In this document: piece by piece, positions 25,601 to 35,589 of the stretch
How the letters are laid out: each line of letters opens with the position of its first letter
Position numbering within the stretch: the first letter of the stretch is position 1
NCBI GenBank assembly: GCA_964035795.1
Contig: OZ038322.1
Span: 1,986,979-2,050,978, forward strand
DNA from: Pterobdella sp. o SKG-2022
Taxonomy: Eukaryota > Annelida > Clitellata > Hirudinida > Piscicolidae
Reading direction: 5' to 3'
DNA length: 64,000 nt
Notes under the pieces: model-generated
Seen by the model: the letters and a program-made list of their open reading frames with translations, nothing else
The model's database searches: none
What the model was told of the DNA's origin: nothing
Translations under genes and position numbers: made by a program

Positions 25601-28600
25601 TTCGTTATCAACGTTACATTTTCATGTCAAAAAATCTTTCGTATCTTAATAAACTAACTAGTGTTTTTAAATATTACTCATTTCATTCTGGCTTTTGGAA
25701 AAAATTAATATCAGTATTTAAACATTATTAAAACAAATTAATATTAGCACCCTTATATCATCAGCCTGCAATAGTTGATATGAAACTCAAGTACACAGAA
25801 CTGATCACCCATAGATGAGCATAATTTTCCGGACTGAAGACTTGCGCGAGGTCACTTTCCCTTGCATTGCACAGCACTTTTACAACCATCACGGTGTGCT
25901 GTGGAAGGTGTTTGTGGTAGGTGCTGAGGTTCATGTCACTCAAAGGAATTCTATTGGGGACTTGAAGCAAGGAGGTCAGTAAGAACCTTTTTATCGCGCT
26001 ACGTCATTAATAAATGAGCTAGTTAGGTAGTTATTTAAATAGTTTGTAAGTTAGTAGATAGAGACATGAAAACTCTGTTTGAGGTATTATCATAAATGAC
26101 GAAGTGAAAATACTCAGTTTAAGCATAGTTTTATTGAGACATCGTATGTTTTTGCTAGTTTTTCAATTTTGCACAGTAGTCTAATTCAAATAAAAAATTT
26201 TCTTTTTATGATTTGAAGTTACTGTGAAGTTTTAGAATAAAAATATTTTAGTCATAAAATAGTTAAGGTGAGTTTTCATAAAATATTGAGATATACTTTT
26301 TAAACGAAATATTTTTATAAGGCTTCTCAATTGAATACCAATTCTATGCAATTGAATACCAATTCTATGCAATTGAATACCAATTCTATGCAATTGAATA
26401 CCAATTCTTTTCAATTAGATACCACATCTTTGCAACTGATTTCCAAATTTTCAAAAATAAACTTGAAAATTTTTTAAATAAAAATTTATTTTAAATATTT
26501 GAAAAAATTAAAAAAAAAAATTTGATTTTTTTTTAAATTTTAATAAAAAATTTCAAGACATTTTTGCGGAATTTAACTCGACCGTCTCTCATGAGTTTTG
26601 GGATATATGGTTTGGCACTGAAATAATTAGTTTTATCTTATTGGAAGAAAACAGTTTGTGAAACTTGGCAATCTTGAAATTTCCATGCTTCCATAGAACA
26701 CGACATTCCACAAGGATCCGTTCTTGGACCACTTTTCTTCACCACATATACATCACACATTTATGACCTTCTTCAAAGTTTTAATTTAGCGCATCACCAA
26801 TACCATTATTGGGTATCAAAATGAAGCAGGAATTACTGGAAGATATGGCACGGAAGCAAAATGAAAGCGGTCAAAGATCGATCGAGTTTTGTGCATATAA
26901 CAATCAAAAACACTATGTTCAACTACCATCCAAGACAGAAATCTACGTGGACTGCTCCAGGGCAAACTACACCGGACGAGGTTGACTACATAATAAAAAA
27001 AAAGTAGATATAAGAGTTTAATGAAAATTTTTCACGCCTACTCAAAAGAAAAATGAAGGTCAAACTATAATATGTTGTCTTTTACATTGAGGCTCAAATT
27101 GAGCATGAATAGCAACAAAGAGAAAAGATCACGGAAAACGTGGAACATAGAGAGGCTATGTAATTTACTGTTGAAGAGTATAACATGTACGTAGAGGATG
27201 CAGCAAAACGAAACAAGAACCAAGATCAGATGATTAAATGGGGAGATGTAAAAAGAATATTAATAGATTCGGCAGATATCGTAATTGGTAAAAACCCAAT
27301 CAAACGCCGACAGAAATTGATATTTTGACAGTCTAAAGCTAATGCAAAAAAGGAAGATGACCAAGCCCTATATCAATCCCAAAACATGCTAAACAAGTAT
27401 AAAGAGCTGGATAGAGCGGCTCGGCAATCATGTATCAAGGACAAAAACAACTACCTGGAGGATATGTGTATGATTCTGGAAATGCACAAGGAAGGACAAG
27501 TTAATGCATCAGCTTATCGCTTAGTCAAGTCACAGTGAAAAGCTTTCATTCTAAAGATCAGTTTATTGTTAGATCATCAAGGTATTGCGATTAATGATAG
27601 AGAAAAAGTAAAAGAAAGATGGAAGGAATATACAGAGTTATTATACAGACTGGATACAAATGGTTGATTTTGGTGCTTTGGAATTTGTACCCAGTTTTCG
27701 TTTTCCTCAACAGCATTTTCGGAGAAAAATGTCACATAATAAAGAATAGAAGAGACAAACTGTTACTTTGAAAGATCCCCCTTCTTTATTCTTATTGCTC
27801 CCAACTGTTTTCTTCTTAACGTTTGTAGTCTGGTACTCCATTGTCCCATACTATTCTCTATCAACCTCTTGGCATTATCTTATATTTTCAGCTCTCTCAT
27901 TATTTTTTTTTATCAGAAATGTGAGACCATATCATGAGCTTTTATGTAATCAATCCACCCCATTCCCAGACTGGTAATACGCGCTTTTCAGTTGACCATT
28001 GTAGCTTTATCTATCAAAAGTAGGTGCTTTGCCCTTTTGGCTTTTCTGTCATACCCTCTTTGTTTCCAAGGTATTTTTTTACTTTCAAAAAACTAAAAAA
28101 ACAATCAGTAATTACACCAGTTAGTAATTTTCACCTGACTGGAAGACACGTAACGTGCCTGTAGTTTGGTGGTATGTTGCCTTCAGTGGGATCTTCCGAA
28201 ATCAGTAAAGTTCTTCTAGATGTCAATCAAGAATTAGATGAAGACAATTATGTCTGGGCTTCTTGCTTTGACAAATTTGTCAACATAAATGATGAAATCC
28301 CAGATTTATTATTATTGTTAAAGATCTGGGAAGCTAATGATAAAACTTAATCAATTGCAAAAATTTGGCATTAAATTAAAAAATCCTGTATTTAAAACTT
28401 TTCTTCAACAACATGGTGAAATTTCAAAAAATCAACATTGATATTTGAAGTTTCCCAAGGGCGCATTTTTGGTGTTTTCGAGTCTTCATATAGAACCGTT
28501 GGAAGTGATTTCATGGTCTTTTTGAACCAGCATGCTTTGATTCCATCATTTCGAAGAACATTTTTATAGTTTTTTAAGCTTGCCCGTTTCCATCTTTTAT

Positions 28601-31600
28601 AAGCATGTGATCTCAAATGTAGCTTAGTAAAAAACCTCTACAAAAATGCTTCCTGATTTTTTTGTCTCATAGTTTTTGTCTTGGAAAGGTGAACCCTTAA
28701 AATTTTTTCAACTTTCTTTTTGTGCTATTATCATTTTCATCTTCATTTTGTTTAGCACATTTTTTTGAACAGAGATTAAGGTTTTTTTGAAATCATCTTC
28801 CAAGGTGGTCATGTCGGCCAGACATCATTAATTTTAATTGCTTTTATTTTAATAATTTCATTACGTCGATTTATTGAGAAACTTTAGTAAATTTATTGAG
28901 CAAAAAAACAGCTATAATTTTCGATAAATTTAGCCTTATGATAAAACTTATGATTAAACTTTGAAATTATTTCTCTACATCAGAAAATATATTTTTCTTC
29001 GAAGTTACAATTTAAAATAATAGGATTGGAAAATAAGTTGTTTCTGGATTAATTAATAACCAAATTTTAATGCTTAGTTTTTGTTTAACCCGTTTGTGTC
29101 CATTGATCTCATATGAGATCACTCACATCTAACAGTTTTACTAATTATTGGTTAATATTTATTTAAATCCAATTAATTTTTTTGATTAACTAGGGTTGTA
29201 TCTTCATTATTAAATTTATTTTTCTTGAATTTTCAATTTTAATTTTGTGATATTTAAGCTTAAAATTGTCAAAATTTCACTTTTATGGGCGTTTAGAGAA
29301 AATCATTTAATAAAGGCATAATAATTTATGTTTATGTTGGAAAAAAATAAATTATTTTAAGTTATCTTTAATTAATATTATAAAATGATAAAACTTGAGA
29401 TACGTGTAAAATCAACAGAATAAAAGGCTTAAAAGTTGCTGATATCATATGAGATCAATGGGCGCAAGTGTTAGCAAATGGGCGTTTTACAGAAAATACA
29501 TTATAATTAGTGAAATTTCAATTTTAAAAAACGGAATATTACAAAAAATAAATGAAATAGTCAAATAAAGAAAAAAAAATTCGTAAATATTAGTTTATAT
29601 TTGTAATTGAGTGATACAAAAGTCCATAAAATACTTCGTACATCACGCACTCAAACAGTTTATTAGGAGCAAGCCAATTATATTTGACTACAAACTGGGC
29701 ATTTTGCGTTTTTTCAAGCTATTGCTTTAACTTTAACCTATATTGTGGTTAAAACTTATCAAATCAATGTAAAGGCCTACAACTAGGATCATAAGTTGTT
29801 CTGAATATGTTGGTTGCGGTAGAAGAAATTCAATCGCACGCTGCATTTTTTGACAACTTTTTCACAAGTTATCAATTGTTGATTCATCTGAAAAGTTTTG
29901 GTTTTTGAGCAACAGAGAATATAAAAGATAACAGGTTAAGAAAAGGCCCTTTGGCCGATAAAAAACAATGAATATTCAAAAAAGAGACACTCACGGCTAT
30001 AGTTTCGATACCAATGAAGAAATTTTAGTTGTGAGGTGGCTAGATAATACTGTGGTAAACTTTGGAACAAATTATAATGCAGTTGTACTTATTCATGAAG
30101 TAACGTTGGAAAAATGAATTATAATCAAAAGTTTAGTTCCAGGGCCTAATGTATTTGAAACATTTAGCTCAAAAATGTGTGGAGGGGATATCGACGATTG
30201 GTGGGCAAACAAATATGCCACAACAATAAAAGCTAAAAATGGTATTGGCCAATATTTACAAGAATACTAGATATGACAGTAATAAACTCTCAGATAATCT
30301 GTAATTGGTTAAACGAGGAAAGTGTTACGCAAGCCCAAAACGGATTTTTCCACATTTAGGAGAGCAATTAGTTGATTCTACTTCAAAAACTCTGCATTTA
30401 GGCAACAGCAAATCAAAAGATACAACTGTTCAAGCCTCCACAAGCTCTTAATGATGCTTGTTTCAATCTTCAAGGACATGTTATAATAACTAGAAATGGA
30501 CAAAGAAGATGCCAAAACAAGCCATGCACCTCTAGGCCACGGAAATTTTGGAAAACTGCGCGGTTACTTTGAGCGTAACGTGGATTAATTTATATAAAAT
30601 GATAAATAAAAATGAAAATTTTTATTTTTGAAGAGTTCGATGAGTTTTTTGGCTATTATATGTAAAATTTCGTTTTCTGTTAGTTGAATATTAGAACAAA
30701 CAGTGAAAAATCCTTAATAATTTTGGAAAAAAAAATATTTTTAGAACTTTTTGACAAAATTTAATTACGTATAACTATATACTATTTGAAGTATTTTTAT
30801 ATTTTGGTTTTAAAAATCAAATTAACCTGAATTAAATTCTTTAAACTACTCTTTTTAATGCTATGCGGTTAAAGCCCATTTGCTAACCTCATATGAGATC
30901 ACCCTGTATCTCGCTTATTTTTTGTCAAAATTAAAATCAGTTTTTTTATGAGGTTGTTTTAAGGTGGGAACAGAAGTTTTAATAAGAAATTACTGCCATT
31001 TGCATTTTGGGCACAAACTGGTTAAACTTCTTAATAACCATAGTTACTAAGTAACTTTTTTCGCTAATGTTTTATAATAGCGCTACGCTGTATTTTTTGC
31101 TCAATAAATTTTACTAAAACTCTTCCATAAATTGACGTAACAAAATGGTTAAATCTTATCTATATGTAAATTTAAAATGTTTTTAAAAATTTGCTTTTAT
31201 TTTATTTTTTTAACTTTTGAATTCAAATCTGAGCTGTGCACCACATGGCCGAACCATCTCAACCTGTGACAACGCAGCTCCATGTTCTAGATAGCAAGTT
31301 TTGTATATTAATTTCATGCATTGATTCTATCTTCAACTTTTAGTCATAGTAGGGACATGGTGCCTTAATCGATTCGGTGTTTTTGAGTTTTTCCTTTCTG
31401 ATGAATAAAGCATTACCAATTCGACGTAACTTGTAAATTTGACTTCGTATTGTAAAAGAAATTTGCGAATTACTGAAAAGCGGAAAAAATTGACAAAACT
31501 TTTAATATAGTTACTAAAATGATAAATAATGTCATTTTAGTTTAAGGTGCTCCGTGTTGGCTTCGGATAGGGTTCAAGTGGAATTGAGCGAGTCGTTCTG

Positions 31601-34600
31601 AGTAACTGCAGGACCTGATGTTGCTGAGTAATATCAACAGTGAAATCATCAGCAACAACCCTCCAACAATAAAAATATGTATTTAACCTGAATTCTCAAA
31701 CAGATATTTCTGCCATACATTTCCAAAGCAACCAGGTCTCCAAGACTTACTGCGAGTCTCCATTTGATTGTGTCAGTATTTTATGTTTAATTACTTACCC
31801 ATGACCCATTATAGTATATCATAATAGAATTAAATTATTTTTTTCGCTAACGTTTTATGATAAGGCTAAACTGATCAAAAATTATAGCTTTTGATTTGCA
31901 ACATATGTATTAAAAATTTTTCCTAATTGATGTTTTTTGTTACAAAATATTGAAGAAAAATGTCTTTGAAAAGTTACATTATATTACAATATAATATAAA
32001 TTAATTTTTGAATTCAAAAGCTTCATGAAATATTCAGAAATTTTAAAATATTTTTGTCTCCAATTATTCAAATAGCTTTTTTGTATAATAGAAATTAATA
32101 TTGTTTTTTGCTTGAAACGGCTAAGCCGATTATGGATTTGTTACCGAGTCTTTTACAAAATAACACGTTCATTAAAAATATGGGCTTTTGAAATACTTTC
32201 TTTAACTTCGATAACTACATTATATAGTTTTTTTGCAAGTTTTATCATGATGCTGATGATTTTCTCCTAAGAGCGTTGTTTTTTTTTACCTTCATGTTTC
32301 TCCGTGTAAGTAAGAAACACACTCTATCTTCGATCCTGGGATGTTTTTTTTTGCTGATGATGAACTTGTCTTAGAAGCCTATTCTCATGAGAGCAAACTG
32401 ATAATATAACTGTCCATGTGGAGTCTTCAAAATATAATTATCTTGACAAGATCATGTAAGTAACTCCAAAAGGTTACTGGAAGACAAAAAAATTTTGTTC
32501 ATGGTAGTACCCTGAAAGAGTAGCAGCTCCACTAGCCAGCAAGTTTAAACGATGCCACCAATTTGAATATTACTTTTTGGAAACTCGCTTAATTTGCCTG
32601 AACTTCCTACACTCGAAAGTGAGCCACTCACAAAGTAATGCCCGTGAACTATGGTTTAGTTAAAAATCCCACTCTCAACTGTGGTGGACAAAGAGAAGTG
32701 GGGCTACTGACCTTCAAAGATTTATTAAGTTTAAAAAGCATTATCAATTACCGAAGGACAGAAATAAAGCATCTTTTAAGAACAAAATATAATTTTTAAA
32801 TATTTTATAATTGCCAAAGTGGTATTTATTCTCATACTAATTTTAAATTTCAAATGAGCATCATGCAAAAAACTAATTTTGTGTAAGTTCAGCCTTTTTT
32901 ATACATTACGAATCTTATTGTTGGTTCATAGTATACTATGTGTGTATCACGTCATTTTTAAACTGATTCTAGGGGAATACGATTGTGAGAGATGGCCACT
33001 TTGTGGGGTTGTCTGAGCTATGCCAAGGTTTGTAAGGGTAACTTGTATTGATAAAACTTTATAGAAAGATGAGGAATGAAAAGATGTTACGAAGAAAAAT
33101 ACGTTTACTAAGCCAATCTGAAACTTTTTGTTAAAAATTAAATTTTCAAACATGTAGATAAGCTCATTGTTTATTTTTAACTACATGGAAGAAATTTTTC
33201 AGTTTATTGGTGGCTTGTATTTCAAAAGAAAATGAAAGACTTAATATTCTAATAGTATTGATACTAATTTTTATTATTTTGTTTGCCATATTTTGATGAT
33301 GATCGTGATTTTAAGGATTGAGAAAAGTATTGGGGCTTGACTTATTTGGTTTGGATGTTATTCGAGCGAATAACACATCTAACGATACAATGTTTCTCAA
33401 CGATCTTACGAACAACACTACACCAATGATCATCGATGTTAATCCTTTCCCAAGTTGGATATTATTTATAACTATTATTCAAAAATTTTTTGTATCATTA
33501 AAGATCACGTTGCTGAGTGAATTTATGTGCTTAAAATTTTTTTCCATGGTTTGATAGTGTAAATGGAGTCTGCAATTAAAAATGAAAGAACAGAAGATAT
33601 ATGAACGCTATTAAAAGATGATAGCTATGAGTGGTGAACATATACTTTAAAAAAGACAATTATAAAATCACATATGTAAAGGGAACGGGAGAAAGACAGT
33701 GAGAGTTCACGCTAAGTAAAACGAAGGGATTTCTGTATAGACCAATAGGATTGAAGCAGGTTTTGACCAGCTTTTTCAATTTGCTATTTTTCTTACTAAT
33801 AAAAAAAATTTTTTGGTTTGGTTTTGTTTTGCTATTTCTTATTAATAATTTTAAAATGTATGCTATTAGTAAAACTTCAAATTATGCGGATTTAAAGGGA
33901 ACACATAAAAATCCTCATAATTTGAAGTTTTAATGGCAAAATTCAAATTTACAAAAGAACATAACATGTCTCTAAAAAAATGAATGATATCATTTCAAGT
34001 TTTAAATTGGTCACAATTTTTTAAAAATTCTATGTTTGGTCCAAATCTGCTTCAATCCTATTGATCAGTGAAAAACGTTTTGTTTTCTATAGTAAGCGTA
34101 GAGTGCTTGTGAAGAGGGACAGCAAATGTTTTTTCATGGGTTCGAATAAGGTAAAAAATGAATATATGAGATATTAAAACACAGGCTGAAGAAGTCTTGG
34201 AAAAGGTTCAGATGAGAAGAATGTGAAAGAAGTTGTCAGTCATATGAGATTTTATATTTTTTTCAACACAACTCAACCAAGTTTTTGCTAGCCTACCACG
34301 GGAACGACTTCCAGGCAGAGGAAGTTTGAGCACGTCTTTGATATACATGGACGAACCTATCCAGCGGATCATGGATTTATCGTTGCGCTGTAGCCTTTGC
34401 AATCAGCAACTGTTGTGATAAGTAGAACTATATCATTGGTTGAGCGTTAGACTAATTGTCTAAAGTTACCGGGTTCAATCCCGCGTGGGCCGACAATTAG
34501 CACACTGTTCCACAGTATGTTTTCGCTACATTAAATTTGTAGCAAGCGCTTTGATCTATAAGGAAAAGCGCTTTATAAATACCGCATTACATTATTTACT

Positions 34601-34768
34601 TTGATTAAAGAAGATTATTATACAAATTTGATTGACTAAACTAGTCCTTGAACAAAAAAGTGTTTCATTCGAACCGTTCTTATACAAAATTAATGAATTG
34701 CAGGTTACGATGGCATACCTGACTTTCCATCCTCCATCATCAACTTGTTTCTGCACAAACTCCCATAA
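10621..34768 (+). CDS. ITPK1: Inositol-tetrakisphosphate 1-kinase (ITPK1), ATP-grasp fold, large multi-exon gene
   Basis: Cytosolic kinase that in animals phosphorylates Ins(3,4,5,6)P4 at position 1 and Ins(1,3,4)P3 at position 5/6, feeding higher inositol phosphates. Exons: 10621-10718 (ATG; RIGYWLTEKK), about 13406-13522 (LEDQGTFDLIFHK), 13680-13797 (SHPNILLVDSVENV), 25348-25437, 25492-25538 (ICKPVDAAHKSN), 25815-25974 (MSIIF, NHHGVLWKVFVVG), 33316-33453 (LGLDLFGLDVI, IIDVNPFP) and 34704-34768 (SYDGIPDF; stop TAA 34766-34768). Phases agree at most joins. Family marks: the VLWKVFVVG strand and the metal-binding D-x-N-x-F-P. The usual His-Gly of the substrate loop reads AAHKS here, keeping His but losing Gly. 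Missing: about eight residues after exon 1 (the phase-2 donor does not fit the next visible exon) and the segment before 33316 (human SxxFFNSHxVSKP region). Introns of 11.5 and 7.3 kb are full of transposon remnants. Confidence 0.92.
10719..13405 (+). other. First ITPK1 intron
   Basis: AT-rich. It contains a degraded arm of the foldback family at about 11495-11580 (GCTAATGAATTATAAAAAGGTTTTAC then TTTTCTCTGTGTGTTC) and a weak SINE-body fragment at about 11885-11965 (GCTACATTAAAGTGC and AAAGCGCTTT). A mini-exon coding about eight residues is expected somewhere here but was not located. Confidence 0.55.
14090..15545 (-). mobile_element. LINE-like non-LTR retrotransposon remnant
   Basis: The best frame (15078-14728) reads LWRRHYAVMG, EQQYIMGPPPEITVKDTEDSL and KAKKTPGLSEISVEIL, the start of a non-LTR RT domain. 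Further along the minus strand the end of the same protein is visible at about 14260-14200: KGRPKMTWQQTIDKDLKETGL, the basic C-terminal motif common to this LINE group. The region between has stops and deletions, so catalytic motifs are mostly unreadable. It lies in the 11.5-kb ITPK1 intron, opposite to the gene. The family looks the same as, or close to, that at 17450-18760. Confidence 0.8.
15840..17320 (-). mobile_element. Penelope-like element (RT + GIY-YIG endonuclease), broken
   Basis: The minus strand reads YDVKSLFTNVPIDKTFDYICKQI (RT fingers/palm), then in another frame IVDDTFVRRKRNVEDKL (the Y/V-x-DD catalytic box, here I-V-DD) and FLDTQLLNNKDGSYSF. At about 16215-16110 it reads HNIYEGECSCKKTYIGETL, the Penelope-type GIY-YIG with a Cys-x-Cys between its halves, followed by HESDKGSSEPAKHL. 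At least two frameshifts separate the blocks. It lies inside the ITPK1 intron. Confidence 0.88.
17450..18760 (-). mobile_element. LINE-like non-LTR retrotransposon remnant (RT to C-terminus)
   Basis: Minus-strand frames read, in order, FDRVPRKVIWWSMRKLKIDEW, VSVHQGSVLVPLLFVIML, KLYADDLMLNAQSMDELL (YADD catalytic box), LRVNMGKTKLMVSGSN, a VVPEFCYLGDMLSAGG-like block, and finally CKKPGRPKKTWNELIL. The reading frame shifts several times. The element is interrupted near 17775-17835 by sequence related to a LINE/SINE 3' tail (TATATAGCGCCAAGGCAAGC). The clade (RTE-, Jockey- or I-like) is not settled from sequence alone. Confidence 0.88.
18761..19500. other. ITPK1 intron, nothing recognised
   Basis: T-rich sequence between two LINE remnants. 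No motif or repeat end that I can assign. Confidence 0.45.
19505..20600 (-). mobile_element. CR1-like LINE 3' half
   Basis: The minus strand carries a decayed RT C-terminus: LGPLHFTTY-like, then YAGDTQILFK (YADD box degraded to YAGD), NKLQLNTSKTEII, and further blocks LSYQLTGLLQL and SISFIDFRNIT-like. It ends in a 3' tail (GCGCTTTATAAATTTG then TATTATTATTCATGG at 19540-19505). That tail resembles the 3' end of the SINE family in this window. Confidence 0.78.
20601..21340. other. ITPK1 intron, nothing recognised
   Basis: No exon or element boundary is visible in this stretch. Confidence 0.4.
21340..21800 (-). mobile_element. C-terminal fragment of a retroelement polyprotein
   Basis: The minus frame (21599-21402) reads QIEISECWNINTKVVLIVI then STLGTVGKNLGLKL. 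This matches the conserved 'W…K…v-P-v-V…G-a-L-G…' tail block found after the RT in a widespread group of invertebrate non-LTR elements. The matching upstream part of the same kind of protein (AQDQTLATNF and CRLC) is found at 22985-23170, so one element appears to have been split by later insertions. Confidence 0.65.
21885..22450 (-). mobile_element. LINE C-terminal fragment (same group as 17450-18760)
   Basis: Minus-strand blocks: LEVVTDFCYLGGMLSAGCGCEL, then ENIETVIHHNRLRWFGHVKRS and an AWKEMLKKDHKKF / DTRGAFKKLALKK block, the C-terminal order of this LINE group. Frame breaks separate them. The upstream end is cut by the CR1-like LINE starting at 22455. Confidence 0.82.
22455..22975 (-). mobile_element. 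CR1-like LINE 3' end with (ATA)n tail
   Basis: Minus-strand frames read SSSDCLDRLLWLPVSQRCKFK (the 'LHWLPVxxRIxYK' block of CR1-like ORF2), then LKLEQPAYLFDLL, then PISSSLFTSRSFSHQTPRL and SNLRSSPSHELAQTFEN. It ends with TGTGCGCTTTAAAAATCTTAATAATAATAATAAAG, a tail like that of the copy at 19505. It sits directly against an older LINE fragment, indicating a later insertion. Confidence 0.83.
22980..23200 (-). mobile_element. Retroelement fragment with AQDQ block and Cys motif
   Basis: The minus strand reads KSLTWLRSAKLKDTTKSLIV, then GAQDQTLATNF, then after a frameshift ICRLCK and ISYIVG. This is the segment that normally lies between the RT and the tail block seen at 21340-21800. It supports one original element now separated by about 1.2 kb of inserted LINE sequence. 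Confidence 0.7.
23640..23740 (+). repeat. Foldback/MITE-like repeat, one arm
   Basis: AATTTAGTACATTTATTGAGCAAAAATAGCTAAAG, then GTATAGCCTTACCATAATACGTTAGC, matches the recurring arm sequence seen at 28862, 31835, 51780 and elsewhere. Only one arm is present here, about 270 bp from the 3' end of a Penelope-like fragment. Confidence 0.7.
24005..24675 (-). mobile_element. Penelope-like element, C-terminal (linker + GIY-YIG endonuclease) fragment
   Basis: One frame (24669-24283) reads NRHITWVSVPYIPQINEKLKK, then LSFHCSVGPKLRNIL and CKVKCLCDPNKCYIG. A frameshift then leads to RTRMAQHEAGV, ISKHARECPFGRMNW and LLTRESLEIKKYNSVKNGYND. This is the RT-to-endonuclease linker plus GIY-YIG domain (here A-I-C…Y-I-G). 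No RT palm remains. The protein resembles the longer copy at 44930-46660 closely enough to be the same family. Confidence 0.88.
24676..25347 (+). other. End of the 11.5-kb ITPK1 intron
   Basis: Very AT-rich sequence with TATATA runs near 24710-24850, and a pyrimidine-rich stretch (25215-25320) before the acceptor CACACAG at 25347. Nothing else is recognised. Confidence 0.5.
26330..26412 (+). repeat. Short tandem repeat, 20-bp unit, about four copies
   Basis: The unit CAATTGAATACCAATTCTATG is repeated in tandem about four times, the last copies diverging (TTTTCAATTAGATACCACATC). Unit length and spacing are visible directly; no function is suggested. It lies in the 7.3-kb ITPK1 intron. Confidence 0.9.
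26690..26815 (+). mobile_element. CR1-like LINE reverse-transcriptase fragment
   Basis: The + frame reads HDIPQGSVLGPLFFTTYTSHI followed by LLQSFNLAHHQYH, the 'GVPQGSVLGPLLF' palm block of a non-LTR RT just before the catalytic YADD position. Only about 40 codons remain. Confidence 0.8.
26815..27665 (+). mobile_element. LINE fragment (endonuclease end to start of RT)
   Basis: Frames read GRYGTEAK-like, then NESGQRSIEFCAYNN (end of the apurinic-type endonuclease of this LINE group), a VDYIIKKK-like block, YQSQNMLNKYKELDRAARQS and finally DREKVKERWKEYTELLYRLD, which precedes the RT domain. Several stops interrupt it. Downstream RT is missing. Confidence 0.75.
27666..28860 (+). other. ITPK1 intron, unassigned; one possible coding-like block
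   Basis: Mostly unassigned. At about 28200-28315 the + frame SKVLLDVNQELDEDNYVWAS, then CFDKFVNINDEIPDLL, is open and coding-like in composition. I do not recognise it; it has no clear splice borders and may be a transposon piece. Confidence 0.35.
28862..28965 (+). repeat. Foldback repeat, left half (upstream of piggyBac)
   Basis: TTACGTCGATTTATTGAGAAACTTTAGTAAATTTATTGAGCAAAA… then AGCTATAATTTTCGATAAATTTAGCC. The reverse complement of 31045-31143 gives the matching sequence, so the two halves flank the piggyBac insertion in inverted orientation. Confidence 0.75.
29089..31021 (+). mobile_element. piggyBac DNA transposon with TIRs and TTAA target sites, transposase broken
   Basis: The ends read CCCGTTTGTGTCC at 29089 and, in reverse complement, CCAGTTTGTGCCC at 31021, each next to TTAA (29085-29088 and 31022-31025). 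This is the piggyBac signature of a TTAA duplication with ends starting CC. Internal frames read SHAAFFDNFFTSYQLL and TENIKDNRLRKGPL (the DNFFTS block with a catalytic Asp), then a stretch from ATG 29968 reading ILVVRWLDNTVVNFGTNYN. KSLVPGPNVFETF and GGDIDDWWANKY follow, and a degraded C-terminal Cys-rich end RCQNKPCTSRP at about 30510. Stops and frameshifts, and a missing N-terminus, make it non-autonomous. An 18-bp perfect palindrome, TGATCTCATATGAGATCA, is at 29104-29121, with related copies at about 29444 and 30888. Confidence 0.93.
31045..31143 (+). repeat. Foldback repeat, right half (downstream of piggyBac)
   Basis: CGCTAATGTTTTATAATAGCGCTACGC, then TTTTTTGCTCAATAAATTTTACTAAAACTC and TAAATTGACGTAACAAAA. 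This is the inverted partner of the half at 28862-28965. Confidence 0.75.
31205..31440 (-). mobile_element. Possible LINE 3'-end fragment
   Basis: The minus strand at 31290-31200 reads HGAALSQVEMVRPCGAQLRF, reminiscent of the 'RWLGHV' C-terminal region of LINE ORF2 in degraded form. Weak; reported only because of its setting among LINE remnants. Confidence 0.3.
31830..31985 (+). repeat. Foldback/MITE-like repeat copy
   Basis: TTTTTTCGCTAACGTTTTATGATAAGGCTAAACTGATCAAAAATTATAGCTTTTG, then TTACAAAATATTGAAGAAAAATGTCTTTGAAAAGTTACATTA. The same order of blocks is found at 51770-51915 and 55655-55790. Confidence 0.8.
31986..33315 (+). other. ITPK1 intron, missing-exon region
   Basis: The exon coding the segment before the LGLDLFGLDVI exon should lie between 25975 and 33315, and this is its least transposon-filled part, yet I could not identify it. 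Otherwise AT-rich, nothing recognised. Confidence 0.4.
34200..34410 (-). mobile_element. LINE C-terminal fragment
   Basis: The minus frame (34402-34208) reads RNDKSMIRWIGSSMYIKDVL, then GSRSRGRLAKTWLSCVEKNIK. This is the 'RND-MIRWICG…RGRPRKTWLDCV' C-terminal motif of non-LTR elements. It lies in the last ITPK1 intron, immediately before a SINE. Confidence 0.85.
34432..34600 (+). repeat. tRNA-derived SINE
   Basis: The head reads TTGGTTGAGCGTTAGAC (A-box region), then CCGGGTTCAATCCCGC (B box) and GTGGGCCGAC. The body CACACTGTTCCACAGTATGTTTTCGCTACATTAAATTTGTAGCAAGCGC follows. The 3' end is AAAAGCGCTTTATAAATACCGCATTACATTA. It has the same organisation as 8965-9145 in the opposite orientation. 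Confidence 0.88.
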
Positions 34769-35580
34769 TGAAATTCCTATTTGATTCATTTTTTATTCAT
34801 TTTCAATGGGTTAATTTTTTTGAAAACGAAATTAAGCACATTAATGATCATGTTAATTTCCTTAAAATGTAAGAAACGACCTTTATGAAGCCTGCTTTTC
34901 AGACTCACATGTTGAGAAACCTGTCTGAGGTTTCCATTGGCTGACGATGAATTTAAACCACCTGATGTGCGCTTAATCTTTTTAATTAAAATTCACATTC
35001 ATTAAAGCTTTTGGTAGTTAACTTGACTAATCTTAATTTTTTATTGATCTATCTTGCTTTGTTGAAATTAAATTATTTTATTAAATTCCTATTGTTCTTA
35101 AAGATATTTTAACTTCTAATGTCCACTCTCAATCATATTTGGATAAATCAATTTGTTAAACTTTGTTTCTTTTTTGGTCACCCCAAGTAATATCGGTCTT
35201 TATTATTCCCAAAAAAACATGAAGTTCTTGTCTTTGTATTGTTGTTGCATAGGATGAAATTGTTGATATTCACAATTTATCTTCTTTCTTTGTATACGAT
35301 AAAAGCTGAGTATTCCTAAAAAGTAGTTTTTGTATGTTATTGTACTAAGTTATCGAATTTCAAAATAAAATTGCGAAATCATTTTATATAATAATCTTGT
35401 GATATTTTTAACTGAATGATCTAGTTTTTAAGTATAAATATCGACTATTTGAGCCGCCTTTATACTTTATACAGGCCGCTCTCGACTGACGCCAAAGATT
35501 AAACATCAGTGTTTGTAATCATATCATTCTAAGGTATACTGAAAGTTTTGCAAAAACATCGAGTTTTTAAAGCAAAAGTG
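34769..35580. other. ITPK1 3' flank / intergenic, nothing recognised
   Basis: No canonical AATAAA lies within about 200 bases of the ITPK1 stop. AT-rich sequence without recognised elements. Confidence 0.4.
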
Positions 35581-35589
35581 CTTTTGAAA

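Noticed and set aside
25761..25970. Minus-strand 69-codon frame
   Set aside because: Shadow of the ITPK1 exon at 25815-25974, which matches the family on the + strand.
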